Assembly: GCF_046541315.1 (NCBI RefSeq)
Contig: NZ_JBKHDN010000059.1
Span: 1 to 13,980, forward strand
Direction: 5' to 3'
DNA: 13,980 nucleotides
Source of the DNA: Lamprobacter sp046541315
GTDB taxonomy: Bacteria; Pseudomonadota; Gammaproteobacteria; Chromatiales; Chromatiaceae
The position numbers and the translations under genes are program-made. Below, in pieces: positions 1-7,688 of the stretch (position 1 is its first letter; each line of letters starts with the position of its first letter). Under the pieces are notes generated by a model. It was not told the DNA's origin. It saw only the letters and a list, made by a program, of their open reading frames with translations, and searched no databases.

Positions 1-1102
1 GCGCGGGCGTTGGCGCGAATGCCGTGGGCGCCGGCTGCGGAGTCTGGGGTTTGGGCGCCGATTCTGGCACGAATTCTGGCGCTGATTCTGGCGCGGGCTC
101 TTCCGAGACGTTTGTCCGAACGGCGACATCGGTCTGTGCTCGAACAGGCGTCGAGGCGGCCTCGAAGCCGGCGCCGATCCCGATCCGAAGCCTTGGCTGC
201 GCGCTTACCAGGGGAGCCGGGCTCGGCTGTGAGGCCGCCAAGATGTGGATGGCATTGCGTGGCGCGCGCGGGGAGGGCGGCGCGTCGGTCTCCAGGGCGG
301 CCTCCTCCGCGTCGCGGGGCGGCCCCTTGTCGACCATTGGGGCAAGCTCGGCGTCGGGTCCGTTCTCGATCTCCTCATCCTCGTCGTTCCAATCCGTGGT
401 CCAGCCCGCCTCCCAGTCATCATGCTCCCAGTCCTCCTGTGGCGGGTGCTGGCGGCGCTCGGCGCGCGCGGCCTGTATCTGCCGATACAGACGCGGCGGC
501 AAACGCAACAGCAGCAAGGCGAGATCGCCGATGCCATCGACGATGAGCAGTGGCGACATGCCAGTGAAGAGCGAGAGGCCGGTCAGCAGCAGCCCGAGGA
601 GCACGAGCGAGCCGCCACCGAGGCCAAAACCCGCGCTGGCCGTGTCCGCGATCAGCAGTCCGAAGGCGCCGCCGATGCCGTTGGGCAGATCGCCGAACGG
701 ACCCGCGACCTGCAGGCTGGCCAAGCCGGCGCCGGCGCCGAGGGTGAGCAGCAGGCCGCTCCAGCGCAGCACCAGCCAGTAGAGCTTGGTCTCGGGTTCC
801 GGCTCGTGCTCGCGAAAGACGAGGAAGGCGCTGGCGGCGAGCGCCACCGGGATCAGGTAGGCGAACACGCCGACCAGGAACAGCGTCAGATCGGCGAACC
901 AGGCGCCAAGTCGCCCGGCGGCATTGTTGACGGCGCCCTCGGCCCCCACGAAGGACCAGCCGGGATCGTCCGGTGAATAGGTGGCCAGTGCCAGGACCAG
1001 ATAAAGCGAGAGGATGACGACGGCCCAGAGCGCGCCTTCGCGCCAGGCGCGCTCAAGATAATCGCCGAGACGGGGCTGTCTGAGTCGAGTCGCTTGTTCC
1101 AC
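1..1102 (-). CDS. ftsK: DNA translocase FtsK, N-terminal part (cut by window edge)
   Basis: FtsK is the septal DNA pump that resolves chromosome dimers and recruits division proteins. Only the first 367 codons lie here; the motor and gamma domains lie beyond position 1. The start is GTG at 1102, preceded by a near-perfect ribosome binding site AAGGAGG (1114-1108, minus strand) with 5-nt spacing. The protein shows four hydrophobic segments (about residues 23-42, 70-95, 108-131 and 163-182). After the first is the FtsK-typical periplasmic motif TYSPDDPGWS (41-50). From about residue 203 it becomes a charged, then Pro/Ala/Glu-rich linker, the usual low-complexity link to the motor. The gene is divergent from trxB, as I recall for Pseudomonas. 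Identification rests on the four-segment N-domain, the DDPGWS motif, the linker and the synteny, because the ATPase is not visible. Confidence 0.93.
   Translation of the reverse strand, partial: MEQATRLRQPRLGDYLERAWREGALWAVVILSLYLVLALATYSPDDPGWSFVGAEGAVNNAAGRLGAWFADLTLFLVGVFAYLIPVALAASAFLVFREHEPEPETKLYWLVLRWSGLLLTLGAGAGLASLQVAGPFGDLPNGIGGAFGLLIADTASAGFGLGGGSLVLLGLLLTGLSLFTGMSPLLIVDGIGDLALLLLRLPPRLYRQIQAARAERRQHPPQEDWEHDDWEAGWTTDWNDEDEEIENGPDAELAPMVDKGPPRDAEEAALETDAPPSPRAPRNAIHILAASQPSPAPLVSAQPRLRIGIGAGFEAASTPVRAQTDVAVRTNVSEEPAPESAPEFVPESAPKPQTPQPAPTAFAPTPA
61..96. repeat. 12-bp tandem repeat inside the ftsK linker
   Basis: ATTCTGGC recurs at 61-68, 73-80 and 85-92, an exact 12-bp period over three copies. 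On the coding (minus) strand this encodes a Pro-Glu-(Ser/Phe)-(Ala/Val) tetrapeptide repeated three times (about residues 338-349 of FtsK). It sits in the low-complexity linker, where in-frame repeat expansion would be tolerated. Confidence 0.75.
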
Positions 1103-1126
1103 AGGATCCTCCTTAAGGTTTGGCGG

Positions 1127-1132
1127 ATTATA
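1127..1132 (-). promoter_or_regulatory. Candidate -10 element for ftsK
   Basis: The minus strand reads TATAAT, a perfect sigma70 -10 hexamer, about 25 nt upstream of the ftsK GTG start. Transcription would start near 1120 and give a leader of under 20 nt. No good -35 hexamer is visible at 15-18 bp upstream, so activity would need an activator or other contacts. Confidence 0.45.
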
Positions 1133-1210
1133 GCCTTAGACGGAAAACTTCGTCGTGTTTCGATGTTTGCGCAGCGGCGCTGTCCCGGACGGTCGGCAAC
1201 ACCGCGCTGC

Positions 1211-1239
1211 TTTACCGGACTCGGGTCCCTGCGTACCAT
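1211..1239 (+). promoter_or_regulatory. Weak candidate sigma70 promoter for the trxB operon
   Basis: TTTACC (1211-1216) and TACCAT (1234-1239) are 17 bp apart and each matches the sigma70 consensus at four of six positions. They lie about 40 bp upstream of the trxB start in the ftsK/trxB divergent spacer. The TTGACT at about 1246-1251 is too close to the start codon to be the -35 of this gene. This is the best candidate seen, not a firm call. Confidence 0.25.
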
Positions 1240-1275
1240 CAACGCTTTGACTCAAGGTGTGTTGGAGTTTTGATC

Positions 1276-2232
1276 ATGAGCGACACCAAGCATTGCCAGC
1301 TGCTGATCCTCGGCTCGGGACCGGCGGGTTATACGGCAGCCGTCTACGCGGCGCGCGCCAATCTGGCGCCGGTTCTGGTGACCGGCATGGAGCAGGGCGG
1401 GCAGTTGATGACCACCACCGAGGTCGAGAATTGGCCGGGCGACCCGGACGATCTGCAGGGCCCGGACCTGATGGAGCGCATGCGTCGCCACGCCGAGCAG
1501 GTCGGCACCGAGATCCTGTTCGACCACGTCAACAAGGTCGCCTTGGATCAGCGTCCGTTCCTGCTCAGCGGGGACTCGGCCACCTACAGCTGCGATGCGC
1601 TGATCGTCGCCACCGGTGCCAGCGCCATGTACCTTGGGCTGGAGTCCGAGGAGCGGTTTCGCGGTCGCGGCGTCTCGGCCTGCGCGACCTGCGATGGCTT
1701 CTTCTATAAGAATCAGAAGGTGGCGGTGATCGGCGGTGGCAATACCGCCGTCGAGGAGGCGCTCTATCTGGCCAATATCGCCGCTGAGGTGACTCTCGTG
1801 CATCGCCGCGATGCGCTGCGGGCGGAGAAGGTGCTGCAGGATCGGCTGCTGGAGAAGGCCCAGTCCGGTAACGTCAAGATTGCTTGGAACCATGTGCTCG
1901 ATGAGGTGCTCGGCGACCAGAGCGGCGTCACCGGCATGCGCATCAAGCATGTGCAGCAGGGAACCACCGAAGACATCGAGCTGCAAGGGGTGTTCATCGC
2001 CATCGGCCACAAACCGAATACCGGCATCTTCGAGGGCCAACTCGAGATGAACAATGGCTACATCAAGGTCAAATCCGGCACCGATGGCAATGCGACCGCG
2101 ACCTCGGTGCCGGGCGTATTCGCCGCCGGCGATGTGATGGATCATGTCTATCGGCAGGCCATCACCTCGGCCGGTAGCGGTTGTATGGCGGCCTTGGACG
2201 CCGAGAAGTATCTCGACGGGCTCGACGCCTAG
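1276..2232 (+). CDS. trxB: Thioredoxin-disulfide reductase
   Basis: TrxB is a cytoplasmic FAD enzyme that uses NADPH to keep thioredoxin reduced. The 318-residue product has the usual length of the low-molecular-weight type. The N-terminal FAD-binding motif GSGPAGYTAA is at residues 13-22, the redox-active CATC followed by Asp is at 136-140, and the NADPH-binding GGGNTAVEEA follows. Near the C-terminus is the FAD motif around PGVFAAGDV. The ATG at 1276 is chosen because GGAG (1264-1267) lies 8 nt upstream and the family begins just before the first Rossmann strand. The same frame is open back to an ATG at 1120, but those 52 extra codons have no family counterpart. It heads the trxB - FemAB-like - aat - bpt operon; the next start is 25 bp beyond its stop. 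Confidence 0.97.
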   Translation: MSDTKHCQLLILGSGPAGYTAAVYAARANLAPVLVTGMEQGGQLMTTTEVENWPGDPDDLQGPDLMERMRRHAEQVGTEILFDHVNKVALDQRPFLLSGDSATYSCDALIVATGASAMYLGLESEERFRGRGVSACATCDGFFYKNQKVAVIGGGNTAVEEALYLANIAAEVTLVHRRDALRAEKVLQDRLLEKAQSGNVKIAWNHVLDEVLGDQSGVTGMRIKHVQQGTTEDIELQGVFIAIGHKPNTGIFEGQLEMNNGYIKVKSGTDGNATATSVPGVFAAGDVMDHVYRQAITSAGSGCMAALDAEKYLDGLDA

Positions 2233-2257
2233 GCGGCCTGCTGCTGGGGCGGCGCCG

Positions 2258-3403
2258 ATGTATCGACTGCGCGTGCATTCCTCCATCGACCAGCTCGCTG
2301 CCGCCGACTGGAACCGGCTGGTCGGCGACGATCTGCCGCACCTGCGTCATGAGTTCCTGGCCGCGATGGAGCGCCACGGCTGCGTCGGCGAGCGCTTCGG
2401 TTGGCTGCCCCGGCATCTCGGGCTCTACGATCGGTCCGAGCAACTGGTGGCTGCCGCGCCCTGTTATCTGAAATTCAATTCCTACGGGGAATTCGTCTTC
2501 GACTGGGCCTGGGCCGATGCCTATCGGCGCGCCGGCCTGGCCTATTATCCGAAACTGGTGATCGCCTCGCCCTACACGCCGGCGACCGGTCAGCGTGTCC
2601 TCACCGGCACCGCCTCTAACCGCGCCGAGCTGGCGGCGGCCTTGGTGCGGGGCTCGGTCGAGGTGGCCAAGGAAGCGGGCGCCTCGGGCGTCCACTGGCT
2701 GTTCAGCAGCGAGCAGGAGATCGACTGGATGCGCGCCGAGGGCCTGCTGCCGCGTCTCGGCTGTCAGTTCCACTGGCGCAGCCAGGGCGAGGTCGATGTC
2801 GAGGCGCTGCTGGCCCGTTTCAGTGCTGAGAAGCGCAAGAAGATCAAGCGCGAGCGTCGCCGGGTGGTCGAGGCCGGCGTGCGGATTCGTCGCTTGCGGG
2901 GGAGCGAGGCGAGTGCCGAGGAGTGGGCGATCTTCCATCGCCTCTATGAGGACACCTTCGACAAACGCGGCGGTATCCCGACCCTGTCCTTGCCGTTCTT
3001 TCGCGAGATCGGCGCGACCATGGGCGAGAATACGCTCTTGGTCCTCGCCGAGCATGACGGCGAGATCGTTGCTGCGGCCTTTTGCTTGGTGGGCGCGCGC
3101 ACCCTCTATGGGCGCCACTGGGGCTGCTCGCAGGCATTCCACAGCCTGCATTTCGAGGCCTGTTATTACCAAGGGCTCGAGCATTGCCTCAGCCATGGGC
3201 TGACCGGCTTCGAGCCCGGCGCGCAGGGCGAGCACAAGGTCGCGCGCGGCTTCTTGCCGACGCGCACCTGGTCGGCGCATTGGTTGGCCGAGCCGGGATT
3301 GCGCGAGCCGATCGGTCGCTTCCTGGCGCATGAAATCGAAGCGGTCGAGGATTACATCGACGAGATGAACGCGCGCAGCCCCTATCGGCGTGCGCCCGGT
3401 TGA
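2258..3403 (+). CDS. FemAB/GNAT-fold transferase, DUF482 family
   Basis: The 381-residue protein belongs to the family often annotated 'GNAT family N-acetyltransferase' or 'peptidogalycan biosynthesis protein' (FemAB_like, DUF482). The reaction is unknown. FemA/FemB relatives move amino acids from aminoacyl-tRNA onto peptidoglycan precursors, but that activity is not shown for this branch. Visible signatures are a very basic stretch at residues 192-202 (KRKKIKRERRR) and the C-terminal FEPGAQGEHK at 318-327, followed by a GFLPTRTWSAHW segment. No signal peptide is seen, so it is probably cytoplasmic. The start ATG at 2258 has a modest GGGG about 7 nt upstream. An upstream in-frame ATG would run into trxB. 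The aat gene starts 7 bp after its stop, or overlaps it if an earlier GTG is used, so the two are surely co-transcribed. Family assignment is firm; function is open. Confidence 0.85.
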   Translation: MYRLRVHSSIDQLAAADWNRLVGDDLPHLRHEFLAAMERHGCVGERFGWLPRHLGLYDRSEQLVAAAPCYLKFNSYGEFVFDWAWADAYRRAGLAYYPKLVIASPYTPATGQRVLTGTASNRAELAAALVRGSVEVAKEAGASGVHWLFSSEQEIDWMRAEGLLPRLGCQFHWRSQGEVDVEALLARFSAEKRKKIKRERRRVVEAGVRIRRLRGSEASAEEWAIFHRLYEDTFDKRGGIPTLSLPFFREIGATMGENTLLVLAEHDGEIVAAAFCLVGARTLYGRHWGCSQAFHSLHFEACYYQGLEHCLSHGLTGFEPGAQGEHKVARGFLPTRTWSAHWLAEPGLREPIGRFLAHEIEAVEDYIDEMNARSPYRRAPG

Positions 3404-3410
3404 GGTCGAC

Positions 3411-4154
3411 GTGCAGCCTATCGCACCCATGCCGATGCCCTATCTACTGGCGCCGAATGACCCGAGCGGGGCCTTCCCGGATCCGGCCGAGGCCATGCGC
3501 GACCCCGATGGGCTGCTCGCGGTTGGCGGCGACCTGAGCACCAGGCGCTTGATCAATGCCTATCGGCATGGAATCTTCCCCTGGTATGGCGAGGGCGATC
3601 CGATCCTCTGGTGGTCGCCCGATCCGCGCACGGTGCTGCTGCCGAATCGGCTGCATCGCTCGCGCAGTCTCCGTAAACTGCTGCGGCAGCGTCCGTTCGG
3701 GGTCACCATGGATCGCGATTTTCCGGCGGTGATCCGCGCCTGCGCCGGGCCACGCGCCGACCGTCAGGGCACCTGGTTGCTGCCGGAGATGATCAACGCC
3801 TATTGTGCCCTGCATGTGCATGGGATCGCGCACTCGGTCGAGGTCTGGCAGGCGGGGCAGTTGGTCGGCGGCCTCTATGGTGTCGCCCTGGGAGGCGCCT
3901 TCTTTGGCGAATCGATGTTCAGTCGGGTTGACAACGCGTCGAAGGTGGCGCTGGTGCATCTGTGCGAGTATGTGCTCGGCCTGGGCGTTGAGCTGATCGA
4001 TTGCCAGGTGTTGACCGCGCACATGCAGCGCATGGGGGCGCAGCCGATGCCGCGCGCGCATTTCATGGAGCGCTTGCAGGCGTTGCGCGATCACCCGCTC
4101 GCGCCCGGTACCTGGGACGATGGTCGGGTCCATTATCCGGGAGGGGAATCCTGA
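3411..4154 (+). CDS. aat: Leucyl/phenylalanyl-tRNA--protein transferase
   Basis: Aat moves Leu or Phe from aminoacyl-tRNA to proteins with N-terminal Arg or Lys, making primary N-degrons read by ClpS. With the GTG start at 3411 the product is 247 residues. Family motifs are GIFPWY (54-59), DPILWWSPDPR (63-73), GTWLLPEMINAY (120-131), GGLYGVALGG (153-162) followed by GESMFS (166-171), and LIDCQ (195-199). GTG 3411 is preferred because GAGG (3402-3405) lies 5 nt upstream. GTG 3390 would overlap the upstream gene by 14 bp. ATG 3429 or 3435 would also fit the family but have no visible ribosome binding site. The stop TGA overlaps the bpt ATG by one base. The pairing with bpt and the nearby clpA and clpS fit the N-degron role. 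Confidence 0.95.
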   Translation: MQPIAPMPMPYLLAPNDPSGAFPDPAEAMRDPDGLLAVGGDLSTRRLINAYRHGIFPWYGEGDPILWWSPDPRTVLLPNRLHRSRSLRKLLRQRPFGVTMDRDFPAVIRACAGPRADRQGTWLLPEMINAYCALHVHGIAHSVEVWQAGQLVGGLYGVALGGAFFGESMFSRVDNASKVALVHLCEYVLGLGVELIDCQVLTAHMQRMGAQPMPRAHFMERLQALRDHPLAPGTWDDGRVHYPGGES

Positions 4155-4906
4155 TGAACGCGAATCGCAACAGTCCAGGCCATCTGCAGCTCTACCTGAC
4201 CGGCGAGCACGACTGCTCCTATCTCGATGGGCTGCGCGCGCGCACCCTGTTCGTCGACCCGATGGCGCGCATCGATCGGGAACGTGCGCAATGGTTGCAG
4301 CAAATCGGTTTCCGCCGCAGCGGCATGCACTTCTATCGACCGGCCTGCCGCAGCTGTCAGCGTTGCGTGCCGGTGCGATTGCCGGTGGCGGCGTTGCAAC
4401 CGAATCGCTCGCAGCGACGCAATGCCGCGCGCAACGATGCCGAGGTGCGCATCGCCTTCAAGCCGGCGCAACTGCACCCCCGTCATTATCAGCTCTACGA
4501 ACGCTACATCCTGGCCCGCCATGGCGATGGCGACATGGCCGAGGATGTCTCCATCGAGACCTATATGCGCTTCCTGCTCAGCCCTTGGGGCGGGCAGACC
4601 TGGCTGATCGAGGCCTACCTGGGCGAGCGACTGATGTCGGTGGCGGTGACCGATGTCTTCCCGGACGGCCTGTCGGCGCTGTACACCTTCTTCGACCCGG
4701 ATCTCTCGGCGCGCGCGCCCGGCACCTACGCGGTGCTGACCCAGGCGCGCGAAGCGGCGCGGCTCGGATTGCGGCATCTATACCTGGGGTATTGGATCGA
4801 GGACAGCCCGAAGATGGCCTATAAGCAGCACTTTCGGCCGCTCGAGGCCTGGGATGGGAAGCACTGGCGGCGATTCGAGCGCGGCGAGCCGATCCGCTTC
4901 CTATGA
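4154..4906 (+). CDS. bpt: Aspartate/glutamate leucyltransferase (bacterial ATE-type)
   Basis: Bpt transfers Leu from tRNA to proteins with N-terminal Asp or Glu, feeding them to ClpS/ClpA. It is related to eukaryotic arginyltransferase ATE1 and is often annotated as arginyltransferase. The 250-residue product shows the family Cys pattern: Cys21, then YRPACRSCQRCVPVR with Cys65, Cys68 and Cys71. It also has YTFFDPD (177-183), LYLGYWI (209-215), and MAYKQHFRPLE near the C-terminus. The ATG at 4154 shares one base with the aat stop (tgATG), and GAGGGG (4141-4146) sits 7 nt upstream, so the start is well supported and translation is probably coupled. Choice of Leu over Arg as donor rests on bacterial family knowledge, not on a residue I can point to. 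Confidence 0.94.
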   Translation: MNANRNSPGHLQLYLTGEHDCSYLDGLRARTLFVDPMARIDRERAQWLQQIGFRRSGMHFYRPACRSCQRCVPVRLPVAALQPNRSQRRNAARNDAEVRIAFKPAQLHPRHYQLYERYILARHGDGDMAEDVSIETYMRFLLSPWGGQTWLIEAYLGERLMSVAVTDVFPDGLSALYTFFDPDLSARAPGTYAVLTQAREAARLGLRHLYLGYWIEDSPKMAYKQHFRPLEAWDGKHWRRFERGEPIRFL

Positions 4907-4912
4907 TATACT
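4907..4912 (+). promoter_or_regulatory. Candidate -10 element for infA
   Basis: TATACT follows directly after the bpt stop codon, about 90 bp before the infA start. It matches the sigma70 -10 at five of six positions. No good -35 is seen 16-18 bp upstream. A promoter here would let infA be expressed apart from the trxB-bpt operon. Confidence 0.3.
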
Positions 4913-5001
4913 TTTCCGGTTCTACAGCGGCGATTGGCCAGGGCAGGCGGTCTTGACCGATGCCGCATGCGATCGCGACATCACAAGACAGATTTCAATA
5001 C

Positions 5002-5220
5002 ATGGCAAAAGAAGACGTTATTCAAATGGAAGGCGTGGTCGTCGAGACCTTGCCGAACACCGTATTCCGCGTCGAACTCGAGAACGGTCACACGGTCACG
5101 GCCCATATCTCCGGCAAGATGCGCAAGCATTACATCCGCATTCTCACCGGCGACAGGGTGACCGTGGAACTGACCCCCTATGACCTGACCAAGGGACGCA
5201 TCACCTATCGCGTGCGCTGA
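5002..5220 (+). CDS. infA: Translation initiation factor IF-1
   Basis: IF-1 binds the 30S A site and helps IF-2 and IF-3 select the initiator tRNA. The product is 72 residues, the same length as E. coli IF-1, and nearly identical in the core: MAKEDVIQMEG at the start, ETLPNTVFRVELENGHTVTA, then HISGKMRKHYIRILTGDRV and a TPYDLTKGRI end. It is a single OB-fold. The ribosome binding site before ATG 5002 is weak. An in-frame ATG at 4960 adds 14 codons absent from the family and is not used here. The gene lies 95 bp after bpt and converges on clpA. Confidence 0.98.
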   Translation: MAKEDVIQMEGVVVETLPNTVFRVELENGHTVTAHISGKMRKHYIRILTGDRVTVELTPYDLTKGRITYRVR

Positions 5221-5231
5221 CAGGCGGGCGC

Positions 5232-5255
5232 GGACGGAACATCCCTGCTCCGTCC
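5232..5255. terminator. Hairpin between convergent infA and clpA
   Basis: GGACGGA (5232-5238) and TCCGTCC (5249-5255) form a perfect 7-bp stem with a 10-nt loop, 11 bp after the infA stop. There is no T-tract on either strand, so it is not a classic intrinsic terminator. Its place between convergent genes suggests transcript-end protection or bidirectional termination. Confidence 0.45.
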
Positions 5256-5280
5256 ACCGATTCGCCCCCGGCTCGACCCC

Positions 5281-5302
5281 AGCCTGTCCCCAAGCCTGTC
5301 CC
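5281..5302. repeat. Short 12-bp-period direct repeat
   Basis: AGCCTGTCCC occurs at 5281-5290 and again at 5293-5302, followed by a partial third copy (AGGCC). It lies in the infA/clpA spacer and has no evident function. Confidence 0.6.
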
Positions 5303-5366
5303 AGGCCTCGCGTTGCGCCCGCGCTGATTCGCTCCCACGCCAGCGGAGGCGGCATGCGGCGCGCTG

Positions 5367-7634
5367 TTAGGCTGCGGTGGTCTTCTCGACCTCGAAGCCG
5401 AATGTCAGATCGTCGTTCTCGCCGAGTCGGACAATCACGGTACCGCCGGCGCTGAGTTCGCCGAACAGCAACTCGCTGGCGAGCGGCTTCTTGATGTGGT
5501 CCTTGATCACGCGTGCCATCGGTCGCGCGCCCATCTTCGGGTCGTAGCCCTTCTCCGCGAGCCAGGCCCGGGCCTCGGGCTCGACCAGCAGCGCGACCTT
5601 CTTCTCGGCGAGCTGGGCCTCGAGTTCGAAGAGGAACTTGTCCACCACGCTGGTGATGGTCTGGGCGTCCAGGGACGCGAACTGCACGGTCGCATCGAGC
5701 CGATTGCGAAACTCGGGCGAGAAGTATTTCTTCAGCGCCTCCATGCCGTCGCTGGAATGATCTTGCTCGGTGAAACCGATCGAGCGGCGGCTGGTCTCCT
5801 CGGCGCCGGCGTTGGTGGTCATCACCAGGACGATGTTGCGGAAGTCCGCCTTGCGGCCGTTGTTGTCGGTCAGGCTGCCGTGATCCATCACCTGCAACAG
5901 CAGGTTGAACACATCCGGGTGCGCCTTCTCGATCTCGTCGAGCAGCAAGACCGCGTGCGGATGCTTGGTGACCTCCTCGGTCAGCAGGCCGCCTTGGTCG
6001 AAGCCGACATAGCCGGGCGGGGCGCCGATCAGGCGCGACACGGTATGCCGCTCCATGTACTCGGACATGTCGAAGCGAATCAGCTCCAGGCCCATGATGC
6101 GCGCGAGCTGGCGGGTGACCTCGGTCTTGCCGACACCGGTCGGGCCGGTGAACAGGAAGGAGCCGATCGGCTTGTCCTCGGTGCCGAGTCCGGAGCGGTT
6201 CATGCGGATCGCCGAGGTCAGGGCGTCGATGGCCTCGTCCTGACCGTAGACCACCATCTTCAGATCGCGATCGAGATGGCGCAGCGACTCGGTGTCCGAA
6301 CTCGACACCTTGCGCGTGGGGATGCGCGCGATCTTGGCGACGATGGTCTCGACATCGTTGACGTCGATGCGTTTCTTGCGCTTCCCGGCCGGGCGCAACT
6401 GCACATTGGCGCCGGCCTCGTCGATGACATCGATGGCCTTGTCCGGCAGGTGGCGGTCGTTGATGTACTTGGCCGAGAGTTCGGCCGCCGCGCGCAGGGC
6501 CGGGTTGGTGTAGCTGACCTGGTGATGCGCCTCGAAGCGGGTCTTCAGCCCCTTGAGGATCTCGATGGTCTCTTCCACCGAAGGCTCGTTGACATCGATC
6601 TTCTGGAAACGCCGCGCGAGCGCGCGATCCTTCTCGAAGACGCCGCGGAACTCCTGATAGGTGGTCGAGCCGATGCAACGCAGCTCGCCAGAGGCGAGCA
6701 CCGGCTTGATCAGGTTGGAGGCGTCCATGACACCGCCGGAGGCGGCACCGGCGCCGATGATGGTATGGATCTCGTCGATGAAGAGGATCGCGTGCGGCTT
6801 GCGCTTGAGTTCGGCGAGCACCGCCTTCAGCCGTTTCTCGAAATCGCCGCGGTACTTGGTGCCGGCCACCAGGGAGCCGAGATCGAGCGCGTAGATCACC
6901 GCGTCATCGAGGATCTCGGGCACCTGGCCGTCGACGATCTTCTTCGCCAGCCCTTCGGCGATCGCGGTCTTGCCAACCCCGGCCTCGCCGACCAGCAGGG
7001 GATTGTTCTTACGCCGCCGACAGAGGATCTGCGCCGTGCGCTCGACCTCGGTGGCGCGGCCGATCAATGGATCGATGCGGCCCTGGCGCGCCATCTCGTT
7101 GAGATTGGTGGCGAAGTTCTCGAGGGCGCTGGGCGCTTCCTTGTTGTCGCCACGCGCCTCGTCCGGCTCGGCCTGGATCTCGTCGTCCTGGTCCTCGCCC
7201 GGCACCTTGGAGATGCCGTGCGAGATGTAGTTGACGACATCGAGCCGCGAGACATCCTGCTGGTTGAGGAGATAGACCGCCTGGCTGTCTTGCTCGCTGA
7301 ACAGGGCGACCAGCACATTGGCGCCGGTGACCTCCTTCTTGCCGGCTGACTGCACGTGGAACACGGCGCGTTGGAGCACACGCTGAAAGCCTAGCGTGGG
7401 CTGGGTCTCGCGCTCGTCGTTCTCGGCGATCAGCGGCGTGGTCTCCTCGATGAAGGTGCTGACATCGCCGCGCAGCTTGTCGTTGTCGGCGGCGCAGGCA
7501 CGCAGCACCTTGGCGGCGGCTGGGTTGTCGAGCAGGCAGAGCAGCAGATGCTCGACCGTCATGTATTCGTGCCGCTTCGCCCGTGCCTCCTTGAAGGCCT
7601 GGTTCAGCGTGAATTCAAGCTCTTTGCTTAGCAT
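5367..7634 (-). CDS. clpA: ATP-dependent Clp protease ATP-binding subunit ClpA
   Basis: ClpA is the hexameric AAA+ unfoldase that feeds ClpP and takes N-degron substrates from ClpS. The 755-residue product matches E. coli ClpA (758). It has an N-domain (about 1-145) that docks ClpS, followed by an acidic linker. AAA+ domain 1 has Walker A GEAGVGKT (216-223) and Walker B ILFIDE (283-288). Domain 2 has Walker A GPTGVGKT (497-504) and Walker B AVLLLDE (561-567). An IGF tripeptide at 619-621 sits where ClpA carries its ClpP-docking IGL/F loop. No ClpB-type middle domain is present. The ATG at 7634 gives the family's MLSKELE start. It lies 54 bp downstream of clpS in the same direction, so the two are probably one transcript. 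clpP is not in the window. Confidence 0.98.
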   Translation of the reverse strand: MLSKELEFTLNQAFKEARAKRHEYMTVEHLLLCLLDNPAAAKVLRACAADNDKLRGDVSTFIEETTPLIAENDERETQPTLGFQRVLQRAVFHVQSAGKKEVTGANVLVALFSEQDSQAVYLLNQQDVSRLDVVNYISHGISKVPGEDQDDEIQAEPDEARGDNKEAPSALENFATNLNEMARQGRIDPLIGRATEVERTAQILCRRRKNNPLLVGEAGVGKTAIAEGLAKKIVDGQVPEILDDAVIYALDLGSLVAGTKYRGDFEKRLKAVLAELKRKPHAILFIDEIHTIIGAGAASGGVMDASNLIKPVLASGELRCIGSTTYQEFRGVFEKDRALARRFQKIDVNEPSVEETIEILKGLKTRFEAHHQVSYTNPALRAAAELSAKYINDRHLPDKAIDVIDEAGANVQLRPAGKRKKRIDVNDVETIVAKIARIPTRKVSSSDTESLRHLDRDLKMVVYGQDEAIDALTSAIRMNRSGLGTEDKPIGSFLFTGPTGVGKTEVTRQLARIMGLELIRFDMSEYMERHTVSRLIGAPPGYVGFDQGGLLTEEVTKHPHAVLLLDEIEKAHPDVFNLLLQVMDHGSLTDNNGRKADFRNIVLVMTTNAGAEETSRRSIGFTEQDHSSDGMEALKKYFSPEFRNRLDATVQFASLDAQTITSVVDKFLFELEAQLAEKKVALLVEPEARAWLAEKGYDPKMGARPMARVIKDHIKKPLASELLFGELSAGGTVIVRLGENDDLTFGFEVEKTTAA

Positions 7635-7688
7635 GGACAGTGCCCCCGGGATATGACGAAAGGAAAGGTGTGTGGTTCAAGGCGCATC

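Noticed and set aside
24..976. Plus-strand open frames of 178-252 codons at the left edge
   Set aside because: They are antisense to the ftsK N-terminus, which has a strong ribosome binding site, four membrane segments and conserved motifs.
1246..1251. TTGACT as a -35 for trxB
   Set aside because: A -10 at 16-18 bp would overlap the ribosome binding site and start codon.
1120..1275. Longer trxB starting at ATG 1120
   Set aside because: The extra 52 codons have no counterpart in TrxB and would cover the ftsK -10 region; ATG 1276 has a proper ribosome binding site and the family N-terminus.
2162..3430. A 422-codon minus-strand open frame opposite the FemAB-like gene
   Set aside because: Antisense to a gene with family motifs and tight operon spacing; composition is that of a shadow frame.
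4981..6678. A 565-codon minus-strand open frame spanning infA and half of clpA
   Set aside because: It is an alternative frame of clpA on the same strand and runs antisense through infA. The real clpA frame carries all AAA+ motifs.
5496..7349. A 617-codon open frame on the plus strand across clpA
   Set aside because: It is antisense to an unmistakable ClpA. Its translation shows no family motif and reflects the strong codon bias of a high-GC gene.
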